Shown one piece after another: positions 1 through 7,811 of a stretch of DNA of 52,375 bases. The translations under genes were made by a program, and so were the position numbers. The DNA lies in contig JBARKJ010000128.1 in NCBI GenBank assembly GCA_049801375.1, forward strand, positions 1-52,375, given 5' to 3'. The DNA is from JBARKJ01 sp049801375. Lineage in GTDB: Bacteria > Nitrospirota > JACRHJ01. The number at the start of each line of letters is the position of its first letter. The stretch's first letter is position 1. The notes under the pieces were generated by a model. That model ran no database searches. It was not told the origin of the DNA and was given only the letters and a program-made list of their open reading frames with translations.

Positions 1-420
1 GACAACCTGAAAACTTTTCTATCGCTGCCCTGGATGATGGTTGGTTCTGATTCGACCGCGCGCGGTACCTCCGGGGTAACGAGGCAGGGCAAGCCGCACC
101 CGCGCGGCTTCGGGAGTTTCCCGCGTATCTTAGGCAGATATGCCAGAGACGAGAAAATACTGGAACTCCCGCAGGCCGTCCGTAAGCTCTCCGGGATGCC
201 GGCCGACAAGCTGGGCCTGCCGGGGCGCGGATATATAAAAGAGGGTTTCTTCGCGGACCTGGTCATCTTTAATCCATCAACCATTATTGATACCGCGACT
301 TTCGAGGACCCATACCAGTTCCCGAAAGGGATAGAGCATGTGCTCGTGAACGGGAGCTTCGTGGTGCGGAATGGGAAACAGACGGGCGAGCGGGCGGGGA
401 AGATCTTAAGAAAAGGCTAG
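1..420 (+). CDS. D-aminoacylase / N-acyl-D-amino-acid deacylase, C-terminal part (5' end outside window)
   Basis: The reading frame is open from base 1, so this is the last 139 residues of a longer protein. Family members are normally about 480-540 residues. The stretch with GSDS near the N-terminal edge matches the late metal-site aspartate region of the amidohydrolase superfamily. It is followed by the typical C-terminal pattern: a GKPHPRGFGSFPRILGRYAR segment, a GLPGRGYIKEGFFADLVIFNP segment, and a closing VLVNGSFVVRNGKQTGERAGKIL strand. In this family the small beta-sandwich domain is built from those last strands. The enzyme removes N-acyl groups from D-amino acids. The next genes encode a C26 amidohydrolase and a peptide-binding lipoprotein, which suggests scavenging of D-amino-acid-containing (cell wall) peptides. 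The family call is firm; the exact acyl substrate cannot be read from this fragment. Confidence 0.88.
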   Translation, partial: DNLKTFLSLPWMMVGSDSTARGTSGVTRQGKPHPRGFGSFPRILGRYARDEKILELPQAVRKLSGMPADKLGLPGRGYIKEGFFADLVIFNPSTIIDTATFEDPYQFPKGIEHVLVNGSFVVRNGKQTGERAGKILRKG

Positions 421-422
421 AC

Positions 423-526
423 CGTTACCTTTTTCGGAAAAAGGTAACGCCAAAAACTTTTAAACTTGTTTTTTAAGTCCCGCTTTTCTTTGCGTTACTT
501 TCTTTTCTCGTGAAAAGAAAGTAACG
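423..526. repeat. Double-hairpin intergenic repeat, copy 1
   Basis: Two perfect hairpins lie between the D-aminoacylase and the C26 hydrolase. The first has a 12-bp stem (423-434 with 438-449, loop CGG). The second has a 15-bp stem (493-507 with 512-526, loop TCGT) on the core GTTACTTTCTTTTC. A copy with the same core and the same two-hairpin plan lies at 41100-41200, and part of one lies at 52345-52375. Neither hairpin is followed by a clean T tract, so this is a dispersed palindromic element rather than a simple terminator. Confidence 0.8.
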
Positions 527-537
527 GTTTGGAATTT

Positions 538-1215
538 ATGCGACCGATAATCGGCATCACACAAGACCTGGAATTTAAAGAGCGCGGCGGCTTCTGGGCG
601 TACCTGGACAAGAGCTACGCGGACGCCGTATACCAGTTCGGCGGGACGCCCTTTATGATACCCATAATGGAAGGCGAGTCCGTGCCGGAGGAATACGCAC
701 GGCGTATCGACGGCCTGCTACTTTCCGGCGGCGACGACATCCACCCAAGGTACTACTCCGAGGAGCTGATGGACGGGACCATGCTGTCCCCAGACCTTAG
801 GACGGACTTCGATTTCGCGCTCCTCCGGGAGATGCTGGCGCTTGGGAAGCCGGTGCTCGGGATATGCCTCGGCATCCAATCAATAAACGTTTATTTCGGC
901 GGCAAGCTCCACCAGGACGTCCCCGGCCACAAGGAGCCGGGCCGGGACATCCGGCACATGGTGTCTCTTGCCCGCGGGAGCAGGCTGAAAGAGATTATGG
1001 GGATCGACCGCCTGCCCGTGAACAGCTATCACCATCAGGCGATTCAAACGGTCGCGCCGGAGCTTTATGCGTCCGCCGTGTCGGACGACGGGATAGTGGA
1101 GGCCATTGAACTGCCCGGCGATAAGTTCGTCGTTGGAGTGCAGTGGCACCCGGAGCGGATGCAGGAAGAGGAGTCGTCGAGGCGGCTGTTCGAGGCTTTT
1201 ATAAAAAGATGTTGA
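538..1215 (+). CDS. Class I glutamine amidotransferase-like / gamma-glutamyl-gamma-aminobutyrate hydrolase family (peptidase C26)
   Basis: A soluble hydrolase of about 225 residues, the usual size for PuuD-like proteins. The nucleophile elbow GICLGIQ carries the catalytic Cys. The partner residues sit in GVQWHPE (His and Glu) near the C-terminus, and the early LLLSGGDDIHP loop is typical of the C26 family. These enzymes cleave gamma-glutamyl amide bonds, for example gamma-glutamyl-GABA; the substrate here is not readable. A TTG in frame at 529 would add three residues, but ATG 538 begins the conserved MRPIIGIT strand. There is no clear Shine-Dalgarno sequence at either. The stop overlaps the start of the peptide-binding lipoprotein by 7 bases, so the two are co-translated. 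With the D-aminoacylase it forms a peptide scavenging cluster. Confidence 0.88.
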   Translation: MRPIIGITQDLEFKERGGFWAYLDKSYADAVYQFGGTPFMIPIMEGESVPEEYARRIDGLLLSGGDDIHPRYYSEELMDGTMLSPDLRTDFDFALLREMLALGKPVLGICLGIQSINVYFGGKLHQDVPGHKEPGRDIRHMVSLARGSRLKEIMGIDRLPVNSYHHQAIQTVAPELYASAVSDDGIVEAIELPGDKFVVGVQWHPERMQEEESSRRLFEAFIKRC

Positions 1216-2774
1216 TGCTTAAAAGATTATCTATATTTCTTTCCGCCCTCCTTTTATTCTCCTGCGCGTCCCATGAAAATAACTCGTACCTGCATCTCCG
1301 CCTGACGGACGACCCCACCACGCTCGACCCGGCGTATATCGTGGACGTGCCCGGCGGCCAGGTCGCCGCGAAGATATTCGACGGCCTGGTCTCATACGAC
1401 GATAAGGCGCGTATAATCCCAGGCCTCGCCTCTTCCTGGAGCGTCAGCCCCGACGGCCTGACGTACACATTCGACATCCGTCCCGGCGTGAAATTTTCAG
1501 ACGGCAGGGAAGTGACGTCCGCCGATTTCAAATACAGTTTCGAGCGCGTCCTGTCGCCGAAGACGAACTCGCCCCGCACCTGGCTGTTCGACAGGATAAA
1601 AGGGGCCAGGCAGTTCATGGACGGCAGTCGCGCGGAAGTGGCCGGCGTCAAATGCCCGGACTCCCGCACGCTCGTCATAGAGCTGCGCGAGCCGTTCGGG
1701 CCGTTCCTGGGACTCCTTGCAATGCCCGGCGCATACGTCGTGCCGAAGGAAGACGTGGAGAAATACGGGGAGCATTTCTCCGACCACCCGGTGGGCACGG
1801 GTCCTTATACGCTTTTGAAGTGGGACCACGGAAGCCGGCTGCTCTTGACGGCGAACCGGGAATATTTCGGCGGCAGGCCCGGAGTTGAAGGAATATCGTA
1901 TAGGGTGATACCGGAGGAGCTGACCGCCGTGGCGGAGTTCGAAAGGGGAAACCTGGACGCGCTTAACGTGCCCGCGCCGGAGTTCAGGCGGTATTCCCAG
2001 GGCGCGAGGTGGAAAGGAAGGCTCCTGTCCCAGGTGGGGCTCAATACATATTATCTGGGGATGAACTGCTCCCGTGCGCCGCTTGACGACGTCCGCGTGC
2101 GCCGCGCTATATCGATGGCGATAGACAGAAAAAGGATACTGGAGACGCTGTACGAGGGTAGGGGGGTGTTGGCGAAAGGGCCCGTCCCCGAGTTTTTGCT
2201 TCCTCCTGCGGCTGATTTTCCATACGGATATAACCCTGGTGGAGCGAAACGCCTTCTGCGGGAGTCCGGCCACGAAGACGGGCTGAACCTGAAGATTTAC
2301 ATCGGGGCGGAGCAGGAGACGCTGGACATGGTGGAGGTGATACAGCAGTACCTTGCGGAAATCGGAGTTCACGCATCGATCGTCCAGCTCGAATGGTCTG
2401 CTTTTAAGACGGCTGTAAACGAGGGGCAGGCGGATTTATTCTGGCTTTCCTGGCAGGCGGACTACCCAGACCCCGAAAATTTCCTGTATCCCGTCTTTTA
2501 CAGCGGGAATTTCGGCCCGGCGGGCAACCGGGCCCGCTTTAATGATTCTAAATTTGATATACTGATAAAACAGGCCCAGGGCGAGCCGGACCCGGAAAAG
2601 CGAATTCTGCTTTACCGTAACGCCCAGGAGCGAGTAATCGAGATGGCTCCGTGGGTATTCTTCTGGCATAAGAAGGACTATGTCGTCCTGGGGCCCAGGG
2701 TCGGCGGATACCGTCTTTATCCCATTTCCAACTCGGACAAGGGCTTGGGAGTTACTATCAGGAGCGGCGGCTGA
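1209..2774 (+). CDS. Peptide/nickel-type ABC transporter substrate-binding lipoprotein (SBP family 5)
   Basis: A 521-residue periplasmic binding protein of the OppA/DppA family. A short lipoprotein signal ends in LLLFSC with Cys19 as the lipidation site. The mature part starts with the family hallmark DDPTTLDPAY and the FDGLVSYD segment, and later shows the TGPYTLLKW and YLGMNC patterns of the lobe hinges. It would deliver peptides to a DppBC-type permease. No permease or ATPase is adjacent. Candidate partners lie at 23.8-25.5 kb (DppB, DppC), 14.0 kb (OppF) and 50.4 kb (second DppB). ATG 1209 and ATG 1215 are both possible starts. The longer frame opening at 1143 would bury the signal sequence, so it is rejected. 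Confidence 0.9.
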   Translation: MLMLKRLSIFLSALLLFSCASHENNSYLHLRLTDDPTTLDPAYIVDVPGGQVAAKIFDGLVSYDDKARIIPGLASSWSVSPDGLTYTFDIRPGVKFSDGREVTSADFKYSFERVLSPKTNSPRTWLFDRIKGARQFMDGSRAEVAGVKCPDSRTLVIELREPFGPFLGLLAMPGAYVVPKEDVEKYGEHFSDHPVGTGPYTLLKWDHGSRLLLTANREYFGGRPGVEGISYRVIPEELTAVAEFERGNLDALNVPAPEFRRYSQGARWKGRLLSQVGLNTYYLGMNCSRAPLDDVRVRRAISMAIDRKRILETLYEGRGVLAKGPVPEFLLPPAADFPYGYNPGGAKRLLRESGHEDGLNLKIYIGAEQETLDMVEVIQQYLAEIGVHASIVQLEWSAFKTAVNEGQADLFWLSWQADYPDPENFLYPVFYSGNFGPAGNRARFNDSKFDILIKQAQGEPDPEKRILLYRNAQERVIEMAPWVFFWHKKDYVVLGPRVGGYRLYPISNSDKGLGVTIRSGG

Positions 2775-2815
2775 AATCACATTTCTTTAGAGGATTTTAA
2801 GGACGAAGGGGAGAA

Positions 2816-4993
2816 ATGAAGAAGCCTCAGACTCATAGCCTCGCCTACATCTCCATATTCCTCGTTATCATTTCTGTAATCGTTTACTTGAATATCGTCT
2901 TTCAGGCGAACCTGAAGGCCGACATAACCAGGCAGTTCAACCGCCAGCAGCTGCTCCTGGCCAGGGGCGCGGCGCTTTCCATCGAGAAGCAGGTGGACCA
3001 CTACGTGAAGCACCTGGTCACCATATCGCAGCTTCCGTCCATCTTGCTCATGCAGAAAAACTCCCAGAAAGGGAAGATAATATCCACTCTCCTGGACGAC
3101 ATGCCTAAGGAGGACCTTACCGTCGTCAATTTCCAGATCGTGGACAGCCGCGGGATTATAAGGTTCAACAGGAGCTCGCCGGCGCTTGCGGGGATGGACG
3201 TGTCCGACAGGGTATATTTCACGAAGACCCGCGAGCTGCCCAAGGGAGAGGTTTATATTTCAGAGCTGATGAAGCTGCTCGAGATGAACCCGAATAAAAG
3301 GTACGTCGTCATCTCGACCCCCATATTCAACGCGGGCAAATACGCCGGTGCGGCGCTTTTCGCCATCAGCGTGGACGACATCGCCGGCGAGTTCGTCTCC
3401 CAGATAAGGATGGGCGAGAAGGGCTACGCATGGGTGATGGACAGCCACGGGAAACTGGTCTACCACCCCGAGCACCCGGAGATGATAGGCAGGCGCGTGA
3501 CTAAAGCCGCAAAAACCTGCTACTCGTGCCACCGCTCGTTCGATGCGGAAAGAAAGATACTGGACGGCAGGATGGAGTACGGCGTGTATACCGCGCCGAT
3601 GGGAGAGGACAAGCTGATATCATATTCCCGCGCAAGGGTCGGGAATGAGTCATGGCTGGTCTGCGTGACGATGCCGTATTCGGAGGTGACCGGGCTGATC
3701 GCCAAGAGCATGAGGCTTTACTCCTGGCTCATCTCACTCATATTCGCCACCGTCATCGGGACCTCCGTCTTTTTCATTGTCCTGGTAGAGAAGAAGACCG
3801 CGGCGGACGAGCGGGCGAAATATGCGGCGGAACTGGAGGACAGGATAAGGGAGCGCACCAGTGAACTGACCTCCGAAAAGGAGAAGCTTCACGCCATACT
3901 CTCCGGCTTCGGGGCGTGCGTCTCGCTTATCGACGACGGTTATAACGTGCAGTGGGCGAACGAGGTCATAACGTCCAAGACGTTGGACCCCGTGGGCAGG
4001 AAATGCTATGAGGCATACAGGAACCTGAACGCTCCATGCCCTGAATGCGTTATGGGTTCCGTCTTTAAATACGGTGAGATAGCCCAGACGGAAATAGTGT
4101 GCAGGAAATCCGGGGCCCGGCCAGACGGCTCAACAGGCGACATGCGGGGAGACCTCCTGGCGATGCTCACGGACGAGAGCGTAGGCAATTTCCAGATAAT
4201 AATCGCGCCGATAAAGGACGCCGACGGGCACGTGCGGCAGGCGGTTGAGCTCATACAGGACATATCCGCTATGCGGCGCCTGGAGCAGCAGATGATGCAC
4301 TCGGAGAAGCTGGCCGCGCTTGGCCGCATCTCCGCCGGCATCGCGCACGAGATAGGAAACCCGCTCACGGCGATATATTCCTATGTCCAGATACTCCAGG
4401 GAAACGTCTATGACGAGTTCACCAACAACACCCTGGACACGGTCGCGTTCCATATGAACCGTATAAGGGAGATACTCCAGCAGATGTCCGGCTTCTCCCG
4501 GAGCTATAGCATGGAAAAGGCGCCGGTGGACTTAAACGAGGCGGCGAAGGCCGCGTTCGACCTGATCGGCGGACACGGGGATACCCTGAAGAATATACAT
4601 CTCGAATCGTCCTATTGTCCGGATAAGCTGATGGTGATGGCGGACGAGAAATGGCTGGTGTCGGTATTCGTGAACCTGGCGCTTAATGCACTGGACGCGA
4701 TGCCGGAAAAGGGGACACTCTCCGTGCGCACCTACCTTGAAAAACACAAAACCGCGGGAGACAAATGCGTGGTGGATGTGTCCGATACGGGGATAGGGAT
4801 CGCGCCTGAAAACTTAAGCAGGATATTCGACCCGTTCTATACGACGAAGCAGACCGGCAAAGGCACGGGCCTTGGCCTCGCCGTGAGCTATAATATCATA
4901 AAAGATTTAAAGGGCGAGATATCGGTCGAAAGCCAGGTCGGGGAGGGTACGACGTTTCGGGTGCGCCTCCCGCTCATTAACGGAGAGACATGA
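2816..4993 (+). CDS. Membrane sensor histidine kinase with Cache-type periplasmic domain carrying a c-type haem motif
   Basis: A 725-residue kinase. A transmembrane helix (about 9-29) leads into a large periplasmic domain of the double-Cache type (about 30-300). It contains a CYSCH motif at residues 235-239, the signature for covalent haem c attachment. A second helix (about 302-324), a coiled coil and a PAS-like domain follow; the PAS has Cys397, Cys408 and Cys411 in a CYEAYR...PCPEC pattern. HisKA has the phospho-acceptor His511 in GIAHEIGNPL. The HATPase shows NALDAMP, DTGIGI and GKGTGLGL. AAGGGGAG before ATG 2816 gives a good ribosome site. The stop overlaps the start of the NtrC-type regulator by 4 bases, so they are a cognate pair. 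I infer redox, haem-ligand or electron-acceptor sensing, with the neighbouring cytochrome operon as the target. Confidence 0.92.
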   Translation: MKKPQTHSLAYISIFLVIISVIVYLNIVFQANLKADITRQFNRQQLLLARGAALSIEKQVDHYVKHLVTISQLPSILLMQKNSQKGKIISTLLDDMPKEDLTVVNFQIVDSRGIIRFNRSSPALAGMDVSDRVYFTKTRELPKGEVYISELMKLLEMNPNKRYVVISTPIFNAGKYAGAALFAISVDDIAGEFVSQIRMGEKGYAWVMDSHGKLVYHPEHPEMIGRRVTKAAKTCYSCHRSFDAERKILDGRMEYGVYTAPMGEDKLISYSRARVGNESWLVCVTMPYSEVTGLIAKSMRLYSWLISLIFATVIGTSVFFIVLVEKKTAADERAKYAAELEDRIRERTSELTSEKEKLHAILSGFGACVSLIDDGYNVQWANEVITSKTLDPVGRKCYEAYRNLNAPCPECVMGSVFKYGEIAQTEIVCRKSGARPDGSTGDMRGDLLAMLTDESVGNFQIIIAPIKDADGHVRQAVELIQDISAMRRLEQQMMHSEKLAALGRISAGIAHEIGNPLTAIYSYVQILQGNVYDEFTNNTLDTVAFHMNRIREILQQMSGFSRSYSMEKAPVDLNEAAKAAFDLIGGHGDTLKNIHLESSYCPDKLMVMADEKWLVSVFVNLALNALDAMPEKGTLSVRTYLEKHKTAGDKCVVDVSDTGIGIAPENLSRIFDPFYTTKQTGKGTGLGLAVSYNIIKDLKGEISVESQVGEGTTFRVRLPLINGET

Positions 4994-6339
4994 TGGAAAA
5001 AGTCCTGATAGTGGACGACGAGAAGGCCATATGCGACGCCGTCTGCCATGTCCTTAAAGGGGACGGCTATTCCGTAACAGCCGCCTTTAACGGGGCCGAA
5101 GGGTTGAAACTCATGGAGAGCGTGGGGTTCGACCTCGTCATCTCGGACATAAAGATGAGCGGGATGAGCGGCCTGGATGTCCTTAAGCAGGTTAAGTACG
5201 GCTTCCCGGAGACGCCGGTAATCATGATAACCGCCTTCGGCTCGATTGACTCCGCCGTGGAGGCGGTCAAGATGGGGGCGGCGGATTACATCACCAAGCC
5301 TTTTTTGAACGAGGACTTGAAGCTGAGAGTACGAAAAGCCCTCGAAGCAAGACGGCTCCTGAAGGAAAACCAGACACTCAAAACGGAGCTTTCCAAAAAA
5401 TACGATTTTTCGGAGATAGTGGGCTTTTCCGAGGCGATGCGGAAGGCGTTTCGGCTGCTGGACCGGGCCATCCCCGCCCAGAGCAACATACTCATAACCG
5501 GCGAGACCGGGACGGGCAAGGGCTTGGTCGCCAAGACGATCCATTACAACAGCCCGAGGAAGGAAATGCCGTTCGTCTCCGTAAACTGCGCCGCTATCCC
5601 GGAAAACCTCCTTGAGAGCCAGCTCTTCGGGCACAAGAAGGGCTCGTTCACCGGGGCGGACAGGGACACGCAGGGCCTGGTGGAGGAGGCACAGGGCGGC
5701 ACGCTCTTCCTGGACGAGATTGGCGAGATGCCGCTCGGGCTCCAGGTAAAGATACTTAAGCTTATACAGGACCGCGAGTTTATCCCGGTGGGCGGGACAA
5801 AACCCGTCAACGTGGACTGCCGCATAATCGCCGCGACCAACCAGGACCTCGATCGGCAGGTGGAGGAGCACCGTTTCCGGCAGGACCTGTACTACCGCCT
5901 GAACGTCATCGAGATATGCATGCCGCCCCTTCGTGAGCGGGGCGACGACGCACTTCTGCTGGCCAGGCAGTTCATCACGAAGATCGCGGCGGAATCCGGG
6001 AGCCTGGTGAAGGACCTGAGCCATGACGTGGAGCGGGTCTTTTTAAACTATCCCTGGCCGGGTAACATCAGGGAACTGAGGAACGTGATAGAACGAGCAA
6101 TGGTCATCTGCGAGGGCAGGGAGATAACGCTGGAGAACCTCCCGGAGCGCTTCATCAACCACCACCTGGACGGGAAGTTCAGCCCGCACCTGAAAGAAGC
6201 GCATGAGGAGTTTGAGGCGGAGTACATCCAGAAGGTAATCGACGAGAACGCCGGGGACAAGGAGCTGGTTGCGAAGATACTGGGAATAGACCTTGCCACG
6301 CTGTACCGCAAAATCAAGAGATATGATATAAAGTGCTGA
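4990..6339 (+). CDS. NtrC-family sigma-54-dependent response regulator
   Basis: A 449-residue activator with the full three-domain plan. The receiver carries acidic Asp9/Asp10, phospho-acceptor Asp53 in ISDIKM and Lys103 in TKPF. The AAA+ domain has Walker A GETGTGK at 171-177, the sigma-54 contact loop GSFTGA at 218-223 (the common Ser variant of GAFTGA) and Walker B TLFLDEIG near 238-245. The Fis-type helix-turn-helix at the end reads LVAKILGIDLATLYRKIKRY. It overlaps the haem-motif histidine kinase by ATGA. It converges on the cytochrome/molybdoenzyme operon, whose minus-strand promoter at 12776-12791 is a textbook sigma-54 site. That operon is therefore its likely target, although the binding sites are not proven here. 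Confidence 0.94.
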   Translation: MMEKVLIVDDEKAICDAVCHVLKGDGYSVTAAFNGAEGLKLMESVGFDLVISDIKMSGMSGLDVLKQVKYGFPETPVIMITAFGSIDSAVEAVKMGAADYITKPFLNEDLKLRVRKALEARRLLKENQTLKTELSKKYDFSEIVGFSEAMRKAFRLLDRAIPAQSNILITGETGTGKGLVAKTIHYNSPRKEMPFVSVNCAAIPENLLESQLFGHKKGSFTGADRDTQGLVEEAQGGTLFLDEIGEMPLGLQVKILKLIQDREFIPVGGTKPVNVDCRIIAATNQDLDRQVEEHRFRQDLYYRLNVIEICMPPLRERGDDALLLARQFITKIAAESGSLVKDLSHDVERVFLNYPWPGNIRELRNVIERAMVICEGREITLENLPERFINHHLDGKFSPHLKEAHEEFEAEYIQKVIDENAGDKELVAKILGIDLATLYRKIKRYDIKC

Positions 6340-6344
6340 TAGAT

Positions 6345-6376
6345 AAAAAGGGCAGTCTTTACAGACCGCCCCTTTA
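6345..6376. terminator. Imperfect hairpin between convergent genes, probable two-way terminator
   Basis: AAAGGGCAGTCT pairs with AGACCGCCCCTTT around a short TTAC loop, with one bulge and one mismatch. It has A runs on the left and T runs on the right, so it can end transcription from both the response regulator (plus) and the 15-haem cytochrome (minus). It sits just after the regulator stop. Confidence 0.55.
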
Positions 6377-6437
6377 ACTTCGGATTCTTCACTTAGCTCA
6401 GGATGACAACCTGAATTTATCGCGCCGTCTTAATTCA

Positions 6438-7799
6438 TCAATTCATCGCATGGCACTTCCCGCAGTCGTCCGCCGCGAACGCCCTTTTGCCGTTGTGGCA
6501 GCCGCCGCAGAATTGGCCCTTGCCCATCTTTGCCATCGTCATCTCGCCCGAGGTCTTCTTATACCCGAACAGCTTCGAGTGGCACTCCCTGCACCCAAGG
6601 CCCATCGAGATATGGTTTTCGTGGCTGAAGGTGACCTTGCCGCTCCCGCCGCCGTCGTAGGTGACGGTGCCGCCGTCTTTCTTCGCTCCCTGGTGGCACT
6701 TGCCGCATTCATCCGCCGCGAACGCTTTTTTACCGTCGTGGCAGGCCCCGCAGTATCGGCCCTTGTCCATCGCGCTCATGGTCATGCCGCCGGCCTTCTT
6801 GTAATTGAAGATGGCAACATGGCAGTCCGGGCATTTAAGGCCGTTGGCTATGTGCGAGGCGTGGTTGAATGTTACCTTCCCGTACCCGCCGCCGGAGAAC
6901 GTTATATTGCCGCCGCCGGATGCGGCCCCGCCCCTGTGACAGTTGCCGCACTGGGTGGAGGCGAACGCAACCTTGCCGTTATGGCAGTGGCCGCAGTCCT
7001 TGCCGCCGTACATCCGGGTCATCGTCATGACGCCGTCCGTATGGCGCATATTGAAGACTTTTCCGTGGCAGTCGCCGCATTGGAACCCTTTCGCCGCATG
7101 GCTCCTGTGGCTGAATACCACCTCGCCCGCGCCCGCCGGGTTATATATCAGCATGCCGCCGCCTATCTGGCCGCTTACGGGCAGGGAACTGGGCAGGCCC
7201 TCCGGATGGCAAGAGTTACAGGCCATTTTCTCTTTGTCATGGCAGGTGTAGCAGGTCCCCATCGTCGGCCTGTACGTGGCGTACTTGCCCTCGCGCCTTT
7301 CGTGGTAGATGTTGCTGTGGCAGTAGGTGCATTTTATCCCCAGCACCTTTATGTGCATTGCGTGGGGTATGCGGATAAGTTCGTTTACGGGACGCGTCCT
7401 GACCTTCGCATCGAAGCCGACGCCTTCGTCCAGGTCCTTATGGCATCCCAAACAGTGGCTTGAGACTACGTCGCCTTTCGCGGAGAAGCTGAAATGGAGC
7501 GCCGCGCTCTTTGCGCCCTTGTTGTCGACGTCATGGCAGCTGTTGCACGAGACGTTCGGGTGTACTGCCGAGTCTTTCCAGTAACCCATGTTCCTCTGGT
7601 TTACGTGGCAGTTGAGGCAGTATACCTTGCTCGTGCCGACCATGTGGACGAAGCCGTAGGTCAGTAAAATCGCCGGCACTGCAACCACCGCCAGGGCGGC
7701 CACTATGTAAGCCCTCTTGACCCCCATGAGTTTCGAGAAGAGAGGCTTAAGTTCTATGGCTGGGACCTTCATCAGCATATCAATCAGTTTTTTTGCCAT
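6438..7799 (-). CDS. 15-haem membrane-anchored c-type cytochrome with three tandem triheme c7-type domains
   Basis: A 453-residue protein with one transmembrane helix (about 30-52) and no cleavable signal, like NapC/NirT anchors. It has 15 CxxCH motifs, at residues 61, 85, 116, 157, 183, 194, 241, 269, 284, 323, 350, 365, 403, 431 and 446. The first six form an N-terminal section. The last nine fall into three tandem repeats of about 80 residues (224-288, 306-369, 386-450). Each reads K/EVxFSHxxH, then CxxCH, a FxxxxxxGxMTM stretch, CGxCH, xGKxAF and CGxCH. It should move electrons in the periplasm between the quinone pool or the membrane complex and a soluble partner. AGGAGCG before the start overlaps the stop of the upstream molybdoenzyme gene, so it is the last gene of that operon. 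Confidence 0.93.
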   Translation of the reverse strand: MAKKLIDMLMKVPAIELKPLFSKLMGVKRAYIVAALAVVAVPAILLTYGFVHMVGTSKVYCLNCHVNQRNMGYWKDSAVHPNVSCNSCHDVDNKGAKSAALHFSFSAKGDVVSSHCLGCHKDLDEGVGFDAKVRTRPVNELIRIPHAMHIKVLGIKCTYCHSNIYHERREGKYATYRPTMGTCYTCHDKEKMACNSCHPEGLPSSLPVSGQIGGGMLIYNPAGAGEVVFSHRSHAAKGFQCGDCHGKVFNMRHTDGVMTMTRMYGGKDCGHCHNGKVAFASTQCGNCHRGGAASGGGNITFSGGGYGKVTFNHASHIANGLKCPDCHVAIFNYKKAGGMTMSAMDKGRYCGACHDGKKAFAADECGKCHQGAKKDGGTVTYDGGGSGKVTFSHENHISMGLGCRECHSKLFGYKKTSGEMTMAKMGKGQFCGGCHNGKRAFAADDCGKCHAMN

Positions 7800-7811
7800 T
7801 TTTCGCTCCTC

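Noticed and set aside
423..526. Reading the two hairpins simply as a rho-independent terminator
   Set aside because: Neither stem is followed by a clean T tract, and related copies lie between other unrelated genes, so a dispersed repeat explains them better.
1497..2372. Minus-strand frame of 291 residues inside the peptide-binding lipoprotein gene
   Set aside because: No ribosome site, no recognisable domain, His/Arg-rich composition typical of an antisense frame in GC-rich DNA.
4888..6024. Minus-strand frame of 378 residues over the NtrC-type regulator
   Set aside because: Antisense shadow. The plus strand encodes a complete, motif-rich regulator.
6450..7463. Long plus-strand frame of 337 residues across the 15-haem cytochrome gene
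   Set aside because: Ala/Val/Arg-rich antisense shadow with no ribosome site. The minus strand encodes 15 CxxCH motifs.
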